Shown: in pieces, positions 1 through 9,359 of the stretch
Position numbering within the stretch: the first letter of the stretch is position 1
Layout of the letters: each line of letters starts with the position of its first letter
Assembly (NCBI GenBank): GCA_037355855.1
Contig: CM074759.1
Span: 6,138,001-6,202,000 of the forward strand
Direction: 5' to 3'
Length of the DNA: 64,000 bases
Source: Pseudo-nitzschia pungens
Taxonomy: Eukaryota > Bacillariophyta > Bacillariophyceae > Bacillariales > Bacillariaceae
Notes under the pieces: generated by a model
Seen by the model: only the letters and a program-made list of their open reading frames with translations
Told to the model about the DNA's origin: nothing
Databases searched by the model: none
Position numbers and translations under genes: made by a program

Positions 1-1796
1 GGGTGTGTGGGGTGAAATGTTGATCGGTTTGATTCCGGCGTAGTCGAGGGGGAATTGAAAATCATGACCATGAAATTCGGGTCCGTGGTCATGGACGATG
101 CGGATGGGGCGAGGGTAACGGGAGAGCCAACAGTTTTCGAAGAGTTGTCGAATGTTTTCGGCTGTTTTGGGGCCGGGGATGCGGACAATTTCGATTAGGT
201 TGGTCACGGGATCAATGCAGGTGAGTGCGTCGAAGCGAAGATCGATGTTATTGACTGTGACGGTCCATGGGCCGATGCAGTCAACGTGTACTTCAGACCA
301 AGGGAGGATGGGAGCCGTGCGAGGGGCGAGTTGACCAGCGGGTTTGTGAGAGGTGCGGACGAGCGGGCAGATGAGGCAGTTGGAGATGATGTTGCGACAG
401 GTGTGTCGGAGGTTAGGATGGTAAAAGTGGCGGCGAATGATGGCTTCAAGGCGGTCCATGCCGGTGGAGTGGACGGTGAGTTCGTGGTAGAATTTGACGA
501 GAGGTTCGAGCATGGAGGTGGGAATCATAATTTTCCAAGAGGATTTGTCAATAGGCGAATCATAGCGGCAAATGATGTCGAATTGGTCAAGACGTTGGGA
601 AAAGTAACGGCGAGGGTCAAGGGTGGGAAGTTGGAGTATATCCGAGTCGGTCTGTTGATAACTGTGAATGGTTGAAAAGTGGAATGGCAATCTGCCTTGA
701 GGATCAAATCGAGGGTGAACGAGATAATTCTCTTCGAGACTGTCATCGACAGGGGGACATTCAGTCAATGCTTCGCATGATGGTCTCACCATAAGGCTTT
801 CAGCCATTTCAGAAAAGTTGAATGCATCGTTATTGTCGTCGAATTCGGCATAGGCAAAATAGGTGGCGAGGTTGGTAGGGGTGCGGCTGAGAGAGTCGGC
901 GACTGTGTTGTCGGAACCTTTAATGTATCGATAGGTCGGGTTAAATTCTTCAAGGATGAGTTTCCAGCGGAGGACGCGTTGGGTGTTATAAGTGGTAAGT
1001 TTGTATGTGAGGTTTTGGTGATCGGTGTAGACATTGATTTTGGCGCCTAGGAGCATGGAGCGGAATTCTTTAAAGGTTTCGACAATGGATAAGAGTTCTT
1101 TTTCGATGGTAGTGTAGTTGAGTTGGGCTTTGTTGAGTTTGCGGGTGTAGTAGGCGACGGGGAGACCATTTTGTTTGATGACAGCGCCGAGTTGGAAATC
1201 GGAGGCGTCTGTTTCGATGTGGAATTCGAGGTTGTGGTCGGGGTAGGCTAACATAGTTTCGACGGAGATGAGGGATTTCATGTCTTCGAAGGCTTTTTGA
1301 CATTGTTCGTTCCATTGAAAGGTTCGTGGGGTTTTGAGAAGGTTGGTGAGTGGGGCAAGGATGTGCGATCGACGGGGCCACATGTCGCGATAATATGTGA
1401 CGAGACCGAGGAAGGCATGGAGTTGTTTGAGGGTTTTTGGGGGTTTCATGGCGAGGATAGCCTTGATTTTCTTGGACCAAGGTTTGACTCCTTTGGGGGT
1501 GAGCCAATGTCCGAGGAAATCGGTTTCTTTGATGGCCCATTCGCATTTGAGAGGGTTGATTACGAATCCTTTTTCTTCGAGACGAGTGAGGGTGGTGTCA
1601 ATGAGTTCGAGATGGGATTGGAAGTCGCCGCTGAAGCAGGCGATGTCGTCGATGTAGACTTCGAGGTCGGGAATGTCGCGGAGTACTTTCTCCATGATTT
1701 CTTGTGCGACATCTGGAGATTGACAGATGCCCATGGGGAGACGGTTGTATTTGTAGAGGCCGAAGGGTGTGGTAATGGTTGTGAGATCTTTGCTTT
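1..1796 (-). CDS. Gyp1 pol, distal part: RT palm, RNase H, integrase (3' end outside window)
   Basis: This stretch is open on the minus strand across its whole length. It resumes the reverse transcriptase at PFGLYKYNRLPMGICQSPD and has the catalytic YIDD box (around 1650). The connection and RNase H follow, with TDASDFQLGA and YTDHQNL. The integrase has an HHCC zinc-binding region (H..H near 480-425, C..C near 370) and then the DDE core: D in HVDCIGPW near 285, and D in HDHGPEFHG near 90. The last acidic residue and the C terminus lie beyond the window. The frame continues directly from 8337-9356 once the inserted element is removed. Codon use is C-ending-rich like the rest of Gyp1, and there is no internal stop, so the copy was probably young when it was hit. 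Confidence 0.9.
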
Positions 1797-1820
1797 CGTC
1801 CGAAAACTGGTTCGCGACCC
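1797..1820 (+). repeat. Left terminal inverted repeat of the 6.5-kb element
   Basis: These 24 bp begin CGTCCGAAAACTGG and end TTCGCGACCC. They are the exact reverse complement of 8313-8336. The outer bases abut TT of the Gyp1 RT gene. Confidence 0.95.
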
Positions 1821-2400
1821 CTCCCAAGAATTTATTTAGGGGGGTCGCGATTTCTCCCTGGCTCATTTTGACGTAGCTCCATTCGTAGCTCTCTCCCGAT
1901 TCGCAACCCCCAATCGCGACCCAGTTACTACCTCAATTACGAGAAAAAAAAATTAAAAAAAATAAAATTCATACTCGACCCGATTTTTTTAAGACTCGAA
2001 TTTTTTCTCTTCAGTCACTTAATCAAATTAATCAACATTTTAAAAAAAAAATATTTGTTTTCTCAAAATAATCCCCCCCTTCCCCCAATTTTTTTTTAAT
2101 CTGACTCATTATTACCGACCCTACCAACATTATATAATATGAGACTGTTGCAGAAATTCACTCCCAAAAATTGATTTCTCATCCCGACCCAAAGTATTTC
2201 CCATCACACCCCTCAAGAAATTCATCACCAAAATCACAATTATTACCCGAAGCCCAGGAATCGCGACCCCCATGAAAAAAATTTTTGAAACACTATGAAG
2301 CAAAATATAAGTCTTTCTTTTGATAAATATTGATATTACTCTAATAATTGTTTATTCTCTGTTCAATTTTCTCACACACGCACACACAAATTTTGGTTCG
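1821..2400. other. Left subterminal region with GGTCGCGA-type motifs, AT-rich
   Basis: No gene is visible. Short copies of the terminal motif recur (GGGGTCGCGATT near 1840, AATCGCGACCC near 1912, ATCGCGACCCCC near 2260). These are separated by A/T runs. Such subterminal motif clusters are typical binding sites for cut-and-paste transposases; the function here is inferred. Confidence 0.6.
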
Positions 2401-2735
2401 TTAGAAGAAGAAGTCGTCCTTGAAATCATCGTCGCTCTTCATTTCGATCGTCCTTGTCTTCATCGTCCTTGAAGTCGTCGTTGCTTCTCGCTTCGATCGT
2501 CTTCGTCCTCCCTGAAGAAGTCGTCGTTGCTCTTCGCTCCGATTGCCTTCCTCTTCGTCGTCCTCCCTGAAATCGTCGTCCTCTCTGAAATTGTCGTTGC
2601 TCTTCGCTTCGATTGGCTTCGTCGTCCTCTCTGAAATCGTCGTTGCTCTTCGCTTCGATCGTCTTCGTCGTCCTTGAAATTGTTGTTGCTCTTTGCTCCG
2701 ATTGTCTTCGTCCTCATGCACACCACACAAATTTT
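2401..2735. repeat. Degenerate ~40-bp tandem array (GAAATCGTCGTTGCTCTTCGCTTCGATCG type)
   Basis: About eight imperfect copies of a unit containing GTCGTTGCTCTTCGC and TTCGATCGTCTTCGTC follow one another. The same unit occurs in reverse orientation at 5690-5860. Open frames here only reflect the repeat (Arg/Ser/Glu/Asp-rich) and are not taken as genes. Confidence 0.75.
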
Positions 2736-3580
2736 GGTTCAAACAATTTTTAAATAATGGTCATCGTGATAATTTCATCCATACCGGTATCTGTACTGCC
2801 AGTAAAGGTCTCCTCACATCGCATCATATTTCATCAGTTGCAATCGCATCATTTTGTCAGTTGCGATCACATCATATTTGTCTTGCGATCGCAATATGTG
2901 TCAGTTGCCCCGTCGCATCATTTTTCACATCATTTTTCAGTTGCCCCGTTGCATTACTAAAGTTGATTCTTCCCTATCAGTAGCAAGCAGGAGGCAACTC
3001 AATTCAGAATTAGAACAATTGAAATCCATTATCAATACCCCAGATCTTGATGTGCTTCACTCACCGTTGCATTATATTTCATTTGCCGTTGCATCCTATT
3101 TCATCAGCAGTTGCGGTCGCCTCCCTATCAGGAGCAAGCAGGCAAGTCAATGATGCACAGTTAGACGAATCAAAATCCATTATTAATACCTCCTCCAACC
3201 TTGATGTGGTTCACTTACCATTTCCAGTTGCCATCTTTCTTGTTCCATTTCGACCCAAAATTATGTGAAGTAAGATTTACGACACATGCATTTTCTGTCA
3301 TGCATTTATTTGCTGAGAATTGATTTCTTCTACATGATAGCAGTAGAGTTACTACTAGTAGTATGTACCGTACCGAAGTAATAGTAGAAACCAGTAGAAA
3401 CCTGATGGTGGTATCATTGCGCGCCACCTAAACCATAGAGAGCCAGCCCCGCTGCGCCATAATTTTGGACTACCTCTTATGTACTACTACCTACGCACTG
3501 CAGTAGTATGTAGCAGCAGTGTATAACTGTGGTACTACTACTACAAGCAGCAAGAATAGTACTACCTCAGTGAATATACC
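2736..3580. other. Gene-free stretch with short GCATCATATTTCATCAGTTGC-like repeats
   Basis: Between 2810 and 3130 a motif pairing GCATCAT.TTTCA with CAGTTGC recurs about seven times with varied spacing. Between 3340 and 3560 the sequence is dominated by TACTACTAG and TACGTA runs. No coding frame of interest was found on either strand. Confidence 0.5.
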
Positions 3581-3584
3581 ATCA

Positions 3585-4806
3585 AATCAAATATCTGAAT
3601 GAATGTGGTCAATCTTTGTGTGATTCCAATGTGAATATTTCTCATCCTATGCATGGGCAAGAGTATGCAAAAAGAAGTATTCAAAAATCACCTATAATTT
3701 GGATGGCACCACTGAATAATTAATATTTGGTCCACTACTGTGGAATTTACTAGAAAATACTGTAAAATCACATATCTGAATGAATCTGGCCAATAGTTGT
3801 GTGATTCCAGTGTGACTATTCCTCATCCTATGCATGGTCAAGAGTATGCAAAAAGAAGTATTCAAAAATCACCTATAATTTGGGTGTCACCACTGAATAA
3901 TTAATATTTGGTCCACTTCTGGAAAATTCACTAGAAAAAAGTACCAAATGAATATCTGAATGAATGTGGCCAATAGTTGTATGATTCCAGTGTGAATATT
4001 CCTCATCCTATCCATGGGCAAGAGTATTCAAAAAGAAGTATTCAAAAATCACCAATAATTTGGATGTCACCACTGAATAATTAATATTTGGCCCAGTACT
4101 GCCGCATGTACTAGAAAATACTGTAAAATCACATATCTGAATGAATGTGGCCAATCTTTGTGTGATTCCAGTGTGAATATTTCTCATCCTATGCATGGGC
4201 AAGAGTATTCAAAAAGAAGTATTCAAAAATCACCAATAATTTGGATGGCACCACTGAATAATCAATATTTGGCCCAGTACCTCAGCATTTAGTAGAAAAT
4301 ACTCTAAAATCAAATATCTGAATGAATGTGGCCAATCTTTGTGTGATTCCAGTGTGAATATTCCTCATCCTATCCAAGGGCAAGACTATTCAAAAAGAAG
4401 TATTGAAAAATCACAAATAATTTGGATGTCACCACTGAATAATTAAAATATTTGGTCCACTACTGCGGAATCTACTAGAAAAAAGTACCAAATCACATAT
4501 CTGAATGAATCTGGCCAATAGTTGTGTGATTCCAGTGTGACTATTTCTCATCCTGTGCATTGGCAAGACTATGCAAAAAGAAGTATTCAAAAATCACCAA
4601 TAATTTGGGTGTCACCACTGAATAATTAATATTTGGCCCAGTACCGCAGCATTTAGTAGAAACTGCTGTAAAATCAAATATGTGAATGAATCTAGTCAAT
4701 ATTTTGTGATTCAAGTGTGAATATTTCTCATCCTATGCATGGGCAAGAGTATGCAAAAAGAAGTATTCAAAAATCACCAATGGTATGGATGTCACCATTG
4801 AATAAC
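3585..4806. repeat. Tandem array of ~180-bp units, about 6.7 copies
   Basis: The phrase TATCTGAATGAATGTGGCCA recurs with small changes near 3594, 3774, 3953, 4134, 4314, 4497 and 4678, a period of about 180 bp. Each unit also has CTCATCCTATGCATGGGCAAG, AAAAAGAAGTATTCAAAAATC and a CACCACTGAATAATTAATATTTGG block. The copies differ by scattered substitutions, so the array is not freshly amplified. The unit length is in the range of centromeric or satellite monomers, but here it lies inside a transposable element. Confidence 0.88.
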
Positions 4807-5689
4807 TGAATAGATCACCTGGTGACAAATGCTTCGCAGCAAAAATATTTCTATTGCATCGTGTTGTAGCAAAAGACATTCCCATGATGGGACTTGAACC
4901 AACAACACCACATTACAGGCCTGCCAAAGTGCCACTATTACTGTCGGCTACTGCTAATGAGGGGGTCTTGCCATCTTATAATGCCACTACGGGGAAGCCT
5001 CTAATATGTACCAGCAGTAATATGTACTGTCTATACGTACTTTCGGTACGTACTACTAGGTACGGGCATGTACTCACCACCAGTCATTTTTTGTTGTACT
5101 CAGTCAGTAGACTCACTACCAGAATCTACGTACTACATTGATGTCATTTTTTTCACTCAGCCTGTACACCCAGTACTGTAGACTACTACTGTAAAGTACG
5201 ACAACATAGTGGTGAATTTTGAGATTCAACCACCTATCCTGTATTTTCCGCCCCACATCTCCCTCGTGAAGGATGTGTCATAATTTTCATTTTCGTTTCG
5301 TTTCGGCGTTGGAATTTTCTGGCCGGTCCAGTTGAAAGTGAACCACGAGGCGCCTGGTACCATCTTGGAGAGACAAACGGCAAAGAAAGTATAGAACTGA
5401 TCACTCTTGAAATCCTTGTTACCGTTTTCTTTTGCTATCAAGGTAGGGTGGGCTGCAGTCCTCGAATCACCTGGCTTACCCAGATATCTACGAGTACGAC
5501 GCGTGCGAACGAACCTGCAGAGGACGACGAAGACGATCGGAACAATGAAGACCGAAGACACTAAAAGGTACGATCGTAGAAGAGGGGGACGACGATGACG
5601 AGCGAGCTGACGACGACGACCGGGACGACGCCGACGACTAACCGCCCGTTGTTTATTTTGTACAACCACACACAGATTGTAGCAAAGAG
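4807..5689. other. Gene-poor spacer inside the TIR element
   Basis: 4880-4960 holds a tRNA-like T-arm on the minus strand that does not fold into a full tRNA. 4990-5200 is rich in TACGTACT motifs. A 171-codon minus-strand frame (5226-5741) has a hydrophobic start and a plausible-looking tail, but its middle is Arg-rich repeat translation. I do not call it a gene. Confidence 0.4.
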
Positions 5690-5865
5690 CAACGACGAAG
5701 ACAATTGAAGCGAAGAGCAACGACGACTTCAAGGATGACAAACACGATCGAAACGAAGAGCAACGACGATTTCAAGGACGACGACGACGATCGAAACGAA
5801 GAGCAATGACGATTTCAAGAACGACGACGACGAGGGGAACGACGAACGACCGATACGATCGAAAG
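5690..5865. repeat. Inverted copy of the 2401-2735 array
   Basis: Units of the form GAAGAGCAACGACGATTTC followed by AAGGACGACGACGACGATCG repeat about four times. They are the reverse complement of the units at 2401-2735, so the two arrays face each other across about 3 kb. Confidence 0.75.
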
Positions 5866-5893
5866 ACGGCGATAGTTCTTTAAAAATATTCTC

Positions 5894-7650
5894 ATGTATT
5901 ATCCCCCCTGTATTATTGATGCGTTGCTGCTTGCTGTCCCCCCTGTATTATCGACGCGTTGCTGCTGCTTGCTGTCCCCCCCCTGTATTAACGACGCGTT
6001 CGTTGCTGCTTGCTGTCCCCCCCTGTATTATCGACGCGTTGCTGCTTGCTGTCTCCCCTGTATTATCGACGCGTTGCTGCTTGCTGTCCACCCCCGTGTA
6101 TTATCGACGCGTTGCTGCTTGCTGTCCACCCCCGTGTATTATCGACGCGTTGCTGCTGCTTGCTCCCCCCTGTATTATCGACGCGTTTATATTATCGACG
6201 CGTTGCTGCTGCTTGCTGTCCCCTCTCCCTGTATTATTGACGCGTTGCTGCTTGCTGCTGCGGAACAAATAGGGACGACGACGACAACGGGAACGATCGG
6301 AAAAGGTAATAAGGCGACGAAGGAAATAGTTCTTTAAAAATATTCTCGTGTATTATCCCCCTGTATTATCGACGCGTTGCTGCTGCTTGCTGCTGCTGCT
6401 TGCTATCCCCCCCCTGTATTATGGACGCGTTGCTGCTTGCTGCTTGCTGTCCCCCCCTGTATTATCGACGCGTTTGTATTATCGACGCGTTTGTATTATC
6501 GACGCGTTTGTATTATCGACGCGTTCGTATTATCGATGCGTTGCTACTTGTTGCTGCTTGCTGTCCCCCCTGTATTATCGACGCGTTTGTATTATCGACG
6601 CGTTTGTATTATCGACGCGTTTGTATTATCGACGCGTTTGTATTATCGATGCGTTGCTGCTTGCTGCTGCTTGCTGTCCCCCCCCTGTATTATCAACGTG
6701 TTGCTGCTGCTTGCTGTCCGCCCCTGTATTATTGATGCGTTGCTGCTTGCTGTCCCCCCTCTGTATTATCGACGCGTTGCTGCTGCTTGCTGTCCCCCCT
6801 CTGTATTATCGACGCGTGGTTGCTGCTTGCTGTCCCCCCTCTGTATTATCGACGCGTTGCTGCTTGCTGCTTGCTGTCCCCCCTGTATTATCGACGCGTT
6901 GCTACTGCTTGCTGCTTGCTGTCCCCCCTGTATTATCGACGCGTTTGTATTATCAACGTGTTGCTGCTGCTTGCTGTCCGCCCCTGTATTATCGACGCGT
7001 TGGTTCCTGCTTGCTGTCCCCCCTGTATTATCGACGCGTTGCAGCTTGCAGGAGCGACAGATCGTTGCTGCTAGCTGTCCCCCCCCTGTATTATCGATGC
7101 GTTGCTGCTTGCTGCTGCTTGCTGTCCCCCCCTTATTATCGACGCGTTGCTGCTTGCTGTCCCCCTGTATTATTGACGCGTTGCTGATTGCTGTCCCCCT
7201 GTATTATCGACGCGTTGCTGCTTGCTGCTGCTTGCTGCCCCCCCCTGTATTATCGACGCGTTGCTGCTGCTTGCTGCTTGCTGTCCTCCCCCTGTATTAT
7301 CGACGCGTTTATCGTTTATATTATCGACGGGTTGCTGCTGCTTGCTGTCCCCCCCCTGTATTGCTGCTTGCTGTCCCCCCTGTACTAAATTTTTTTCTAC
7401 ATATATCCCTGTACAATTTGTACTGGAAAATCGAATTTTTTGATTGGCTCATTCAAATCGTTGCTGCTGCTTGGTGTCCCCCCTGTATTATCGACGCGTT
7501 GCTGCTGCTTGGTGTCCCCCCTGTATTATCGGCGCGTTGCTGCTGCTTGGTGTCCCCCCCTGTATTATCGACGCGTTGCTGCTGCTTGGTGTCCCCCCCT
7601 GTATCATCGACGTGTTGTTGCTGCGGCTGCGTTGCTGCTGCTTGCTGTGA
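5894..7650. repeat. Long minisatellite (TGTATTATCGACGCGTTGCTG family)
   Basis: Roughly forty copies of a unit of up to 39 bp combine CCCCCTGTATTATCGACGCG with one to three GTTGCTGCTTGCTGT blocks. A shorter 17-bp sub-unit (TTTGTATTATCGACGCG) is itself repeated at 6465-6535 and 6580-6650. Two interruptions occur at 6258-6350 and 7385-7455. Read on the minus strand, the full unit encodes a 13-residue motif, DSKQQQRVDNTGG. Long plus-strand frames rich in Cys, Leu and Tyr are translation artefacts of the repeat. Confidence 0.9.
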
Positions 7651-7944
7651 TGGTGGTGTGTGTTGAACCAAAGGAAGGGTGACTTCTTCTTTCACGGAAG
7701 AAATGAAATCCATAAGATTGTTATCACGATAATAGGTCCGGCAATCACTATTGAAATAAAGATGCTTGGAGAGCCCTTGAGATACATATCGATAGGTGAA
7801 ATTGTAGCTCGATTCTTGTTTGTACCCCTTGAATGATTTTGATTTTCTTCTTCGTCCGGAGGCAATGCAGTTGCGACAATGGAATGTCTTGGGTATTCTG
7901 GGATCATTGGCAAAGTGCCTTGGGTTGGAGGAAGCTTTCGGCAT
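7453..7944 (-). CDS. Hypothetical protein with Cys/His-rich start running into the minisatellite
   Basis: From an ATG at 7944 (MPKASSNPRH) the minus strand encodes about 95 residues of ordinary-looking protein. It has FHCRNC near residue 22 and a later GLSKHLYFNSDC, a spacing that could form a C2H2-like zinc finger. The frame then enters the minisatellite and becomes copies of a Gln-rich D-TKQQQRVDNTGG motif, ending at 7453. This is the only protein-like frame inside the TIR element and the best candidate for an element-encoded DNA-binding protein. I do not recognise the family. A 3' exon or a longer repeat-coding version cannot be excluded. Confidence 0.45.
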   Translation of the reverse strand: MPKASSNPRHFANDPRIPKTFHCRNCIASGRRRKSKSFKGYKQESSYNFTYRYVSQGLSKHLYFNSDCRTYYRDNNLMDFISSVKEEVTLPLVQHTPPSQQAAATQPQQQHVDDTGGDTKQQQRVDNTGGDTKQQQRADNTGGTPSSSNASIIQGGHQAAATI

Positions 7945-7965
7945 GGTGGTGTGCGTGAAATACAA

Positions 7966-8312
7966 ACATGTGTTTGATAATAAAATAATTGTTGTTGTGA
8001 TGCGATGCGAAGGAGGAAAATTAAAATGGTCCGTGACGTAACTTTTGTGTGATGAAGTAACAAATCTGATTAAAAATTATTTGTTATATGGAGTCGAATG
8101 TGTCAAATCTGTAAAATGGAATGAAAAGTTGACGAGGGACTGAATATCAGGGTCTAGATCGGAACATTTTCCAGAAAACGATGTGGGGATTGAGAAAAAA
8201 AAGAAATAAGGTTGAGAATAGTGGAAAAGAGGTTGTGAAATAAAAAATTGGGGTTGAATTTTTTTTAGACAAGTAGCGATTGGGTCGCGATCGGGTCGCG
8301 ATTGGTCGCGAT
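7966..8312. other. Right subterminal region with clustered GGTCGCGA motifs
   Basis: No gene is visible. Four closely spaced copies of GGTCGCGAT/GGGTCGCGA lie at 8283-8320, immediately inside the right TIR, in mirror arrangement to the left end. Confidence 0.65.
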
Positions 8313-8336
8313 GGGTCGCGAACCAGTTTTCGGACG
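8313..8336 (-). repeat. Right terminal inverted repeat of the 6.5-kb element
   Basis: This is the exact inverse of 1797-1820. It is followed by TT, the presumed target duplication, and then by Gyp1 RT sequence. Confidence 0.95.
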
Positions 8337-9356
8337 TTCGTCATCGAGTACGAAAGTGTAGTATTGCATGGAGATGTCGAGCTTGGTGAGGTACGTGTAT
8401 CCGGATCGTCGAGAAAGGATATCTTGGATTCGAGGGATGGGGTAGACTTTGCGTTTTATGGCTTTATTGAGAGCTCGGAAGTCGGAGACCCAACGAATTT
8501 TGCCGTCTTTCTTTGGGGTGATGAAAGTGGGGGAAATCCAGGTGGATCGACCTTGTGGGGAGAGGACGCCTATTTGAACGAGGCGGTCGAGTTCTTTTTT
8601 GAATAGGTCAAGGTTTGTGCGGGGGACGGGGTATGCTCTGGAGCGATGAGGGGGAATGGTTGGATCGACATCGAGGTGTATTTCTTCGTCTGGGTAGTGT
8701 TTGAGAACGCCGTCAAAAAGGGTTTGGTGTTTTTGAAGGACGTTGTATAACATGTCGCGTTGTTCGGGGAGGAGGTGTTTGCAGTCATTGCAGACGGCTC
8801 GGACGTCGTGTCGATCGTAGGTGGATTCTTGAATGGTGGCGTACGTGTCGATTTGGGTAGAGTTCAGAGGGTCGATGTGATTGGCGTGTAGTTGGAGGGC
8901 AAGGTTGATGGAGTCGGTCGCGCTTCGGGGGTATACTCGCATGGGAATGATGAGTTGGTCGCTTTCGATGAGGTTTTCGTTGAAATTGAGTATGATTTTG
9001 AAGTGACGAAGGGCGTCTCGACCAAGGATGATGTCGTATCGACATGGTGCAGTAAAGACAAGTGCTTCGAGTTGTTCCAGGTGTAGTTCGGATGATAGTT
9101 CGGGTAGGGTGAAGTGGTGAAGGGTGACTTTCTGGTTGGAGTTGAATTCTCCTGCCATGGTGACTCCAGAGATGTCAGATGTTTGAGTGGGGGTAGTGTC
9201 GGGGGGTAGGGCGTGTTGGCTGAACCAGGTGGTCTTGGATCCAGAATCGCATAGGATGAGGTATGGACGGTCGGATGAACTGGTTTGGATGGTACGGGAC
9301 AAGGCGATGGTGAAGGGGACGGGTTCGGAGGGACTGCGATTGTGGGGGCGTGATAG
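8337..9356 (-). CDS. Gyp1 pol, proximal part: aspartic protease and RT start
   Basis: The frame opens right after the gag TGA and shares the gag frame. A retropepsin-like protease has LILCDSGSKTTWF (catalytic DSG, near 9250) and a distal CRYDIILGRDAL that fits the ILG flap-end motif. The RT fingers follow with PIPPHRSRAYPVPR, FITPKKDGKIRWVSDFRALN and LDISMQYY. The frame breaks at the TIR-element insertion and resumes at 1796. There is no convincing ATG near the start, so pol is probably made as a Gag-Pol fusion by readthrough of TGA. Confidence 0.9.
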
Positions 9357-9359
9357 TCA
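9357..9359 (-). promoter_or_regulatory. Candidate readthrough stop TGA-CTA between gag and pol
   Basis: Gag ends TAT-TGA and pol continues in the same frame with CTA-TCA. UGA followed by CUA is the best-known leaky stop context in eukaryotes. Protease has no suitable ATG of its own, so readthrough would supply Gag-Pol. Confidence 0.6.

Larger units (their letters stand above)
1797..8336. mobile_element. 6.5-kb TIR element of satellite-like content inserted in Gyp1 reverse transcriptase
   Basis: Perfect 24-bp terminal inverted repeats (outer bases CGTCCGAAAACTGG) bound the insertion. The target site appears as TT on both sides (1795-1796 and 8337-8338), and excising the element with one TT restores the RT frame (FVLDDE then SKDLTT). 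Both subterminal regions carry repeated GGTCGCGA-type motifs, in direct and inverted orientation. Inside are a 40-bp-type array, a ~180-bp tandem repeat, an inverted copy of the first array and a long 39-bp-type minisatellite. No recognisable transposase was found; the only protein-like frame is at 7453-7944. It could be a non-autonomous element, or a family whose transposase I cannot recognise. Confidence 0.88.

Noticed and set aside
4878..4965. tRNA on the minus strand (GGTTCAAGTCCCATCA T-arm)
   Set aside because: The T-stem is mismatched and no complementary 5' acceptor strand is found at tRNA length. At best a tRNA-derived remnant.
5226..5741. 171-codon minus-strand protein with hydrophobic start
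   Set aside because: The start overlaps the degenerate 40-bp-type array and the middle is Arg-rich low complexity. No homology is recognisable.
5894..7650. CRISPR-like regular repeats
   Set aside because: Units are directly contiguous with no unique spacers, in a eukaryotic transposon context. It is a minisatellite.
6348..7666. Long plus-strand frames rich in Cys, Leu, Tyr and Arg
   Set aside because: Translation of a C-rich minisatellite keeps several frames open at once. Composition is repeat-driven, without domain or start context.
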